Positions 24,609 through 24,823 of a stretch of 24,823 nucleotides of DNA are shown piece by piece. The stretch's first letter is position 1. Each line of letters opens with the position of its first letter. Where the stretch lies: NCBI GenBank assembly GCA_008017145.1, contig SSGY01000133.1, positions 1-24,823 of the forward strand. Direction: 5' to 3'. The stretch is from Neisseriales bacterium. Its GTDB lineage: Bacteria > Pseudomonadota > Gammaproteobacteria > Burkholderiales > UBA11063. A program made the translations under genes and the position numbers. A model generated the notes under the pieces. That model was not told the DNA's origin. It did no database searches and saw only the letters and a list, made by a program, of their open reading frames with translations.

Positions 24609-24823
24609 GTTTTGAGCTATAATTTGTACTAAAAATTGGAGTTAAATTATGGCACATAAACAATTAGGTGAGCATGAGAGATTTGTGATAGAACTAATGC
24701 TTTCTAAAAATAATTCATCCTCAGAAATAGCAAGATTTCTCGGATGTAGTCGTCAGACAGTATCTCGCGAAATAAAGCGTAATGGAGATAGACATGGTGT
24801 TTATAACGCTGTTAGAGCACAAA
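24566..24823 (+). mobile_element. Left end of an IS30-family insertion sequence (runs off the window)
   Basis: The element contains the transposase start at 24649. The left boundary is estimated at about 24566, where the upstream protein's translation changes character; it could be off by 20 bases. TGGTG/CACCA (24580-24596) gives a small hairpin in the presumed end. The right end, and so the terminal repeats and target duplication, is outside the window. Confidence 0.65.
24649..24823 (+). CDS. IS30-family transposase (3' end outside window)
   Basis: The first 58 codons are visible. TGGAG (24637-24641) is 7 bases before the ATG and TATAAT (24618-24623) lies 25 bases upstream of the start. The translation begins MAHKQLGEHERFVIELMLSK and continues with SSSEIARFLGCSRQTVSREI then KRNGDRHGVYNAVRAQ. 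This is the IS30 N-terminal helix-turn-helix (compare the family pattern of an E-R-x-I opening, then S-x-x-E-I-A-x-x-L-G-x-S-x-x-T-V-S-R-E-I-K-R-N, spaced). The DDE catalytic domain lies beyond the window. Family assignment is firm for this part; completeness and activity cannot be judged. Confidence 0.88.
   Translation, partial: MAHKQLGEHERFVIELMLSKNNSSSEIARFLGCSRQTVSREIKRNGDRHGVYNAVRAQ

Overview
The window is a gene-dense stretch of a low-GC (about 38-40% by eye) Gram-negative chromosome. Evidence for a Gram-negative host: an outer-membrane efflux lipoprotein with a lipobox, a type IVa major pilin, and a fused MnmC. The GyrA quinolone-determining residues fall at 91 and 95, as in Neisseria numbering. 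Together with the gene content this suggests a low-GC betaproteobacterium near the Neisseriales (Aquella-like). That placement is inference, not a database result.

Layout. 1-7045 (+): dnaE (5' end outside the window), glmU, a NodT-type outer-membrane factor and a YdfG-like SDR; the last three are closely spaced and end at a clear terminator (7086-7124). 7046-7367 is a 322-base gap with a repeat-like structured element and the deaD leader hairpin. 7368-12528 (+): deaD, a 24-bp perfect palindrome, gyrA and a prolyl-4-hydroxylase-like oxygenase, closed by a terminator at 12563-12607. 12632-15880 (+): aroA, a zeta-toxin-like P-loop kinase and a secreted PAF-acetylhydrolase-like hydrolase. 16017-16904 (+): a LysR regulator. 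16956-19128 (-): a polyprenyl-phosphate sugar-1-phosphate transferase, pilA and a pilin-like paralogue lacking the prepilin cleavage site. 19269-22415 (-): a tightly packed yafS-like methyltransferase - rnhA - mnmC cluster. 22667-23477 (-): a LuxR-type regulator split by a frameshift exactly at an A8 tract. 23973-24608 (+): a secreted protein of unknown function whose C-terminus seems to run into the left end of an IS30-family element, whose transposase leaves the window at 24823.

Most genes are housekeeping (replication, topology, cell-wall precursor, shikimate pathway, tRNA modification). The accessory interest is in the right third: a possible on/off switch in a LuxR regulator, dispersed inverted-repeat elements (23571-23697, a related solo arm at 22459-22489, and an architecturally similar element at 7131-7236), a pilin paralogue that should not be processed by prepilin peptidase, and an IS insertion. 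GyrA carries Ile at the position whose substitution classically gives quinolone resistance. I did not find a clear new multi-gene system; the strongest candidates for something undescribed are the split LuxR gene and the repeat family.
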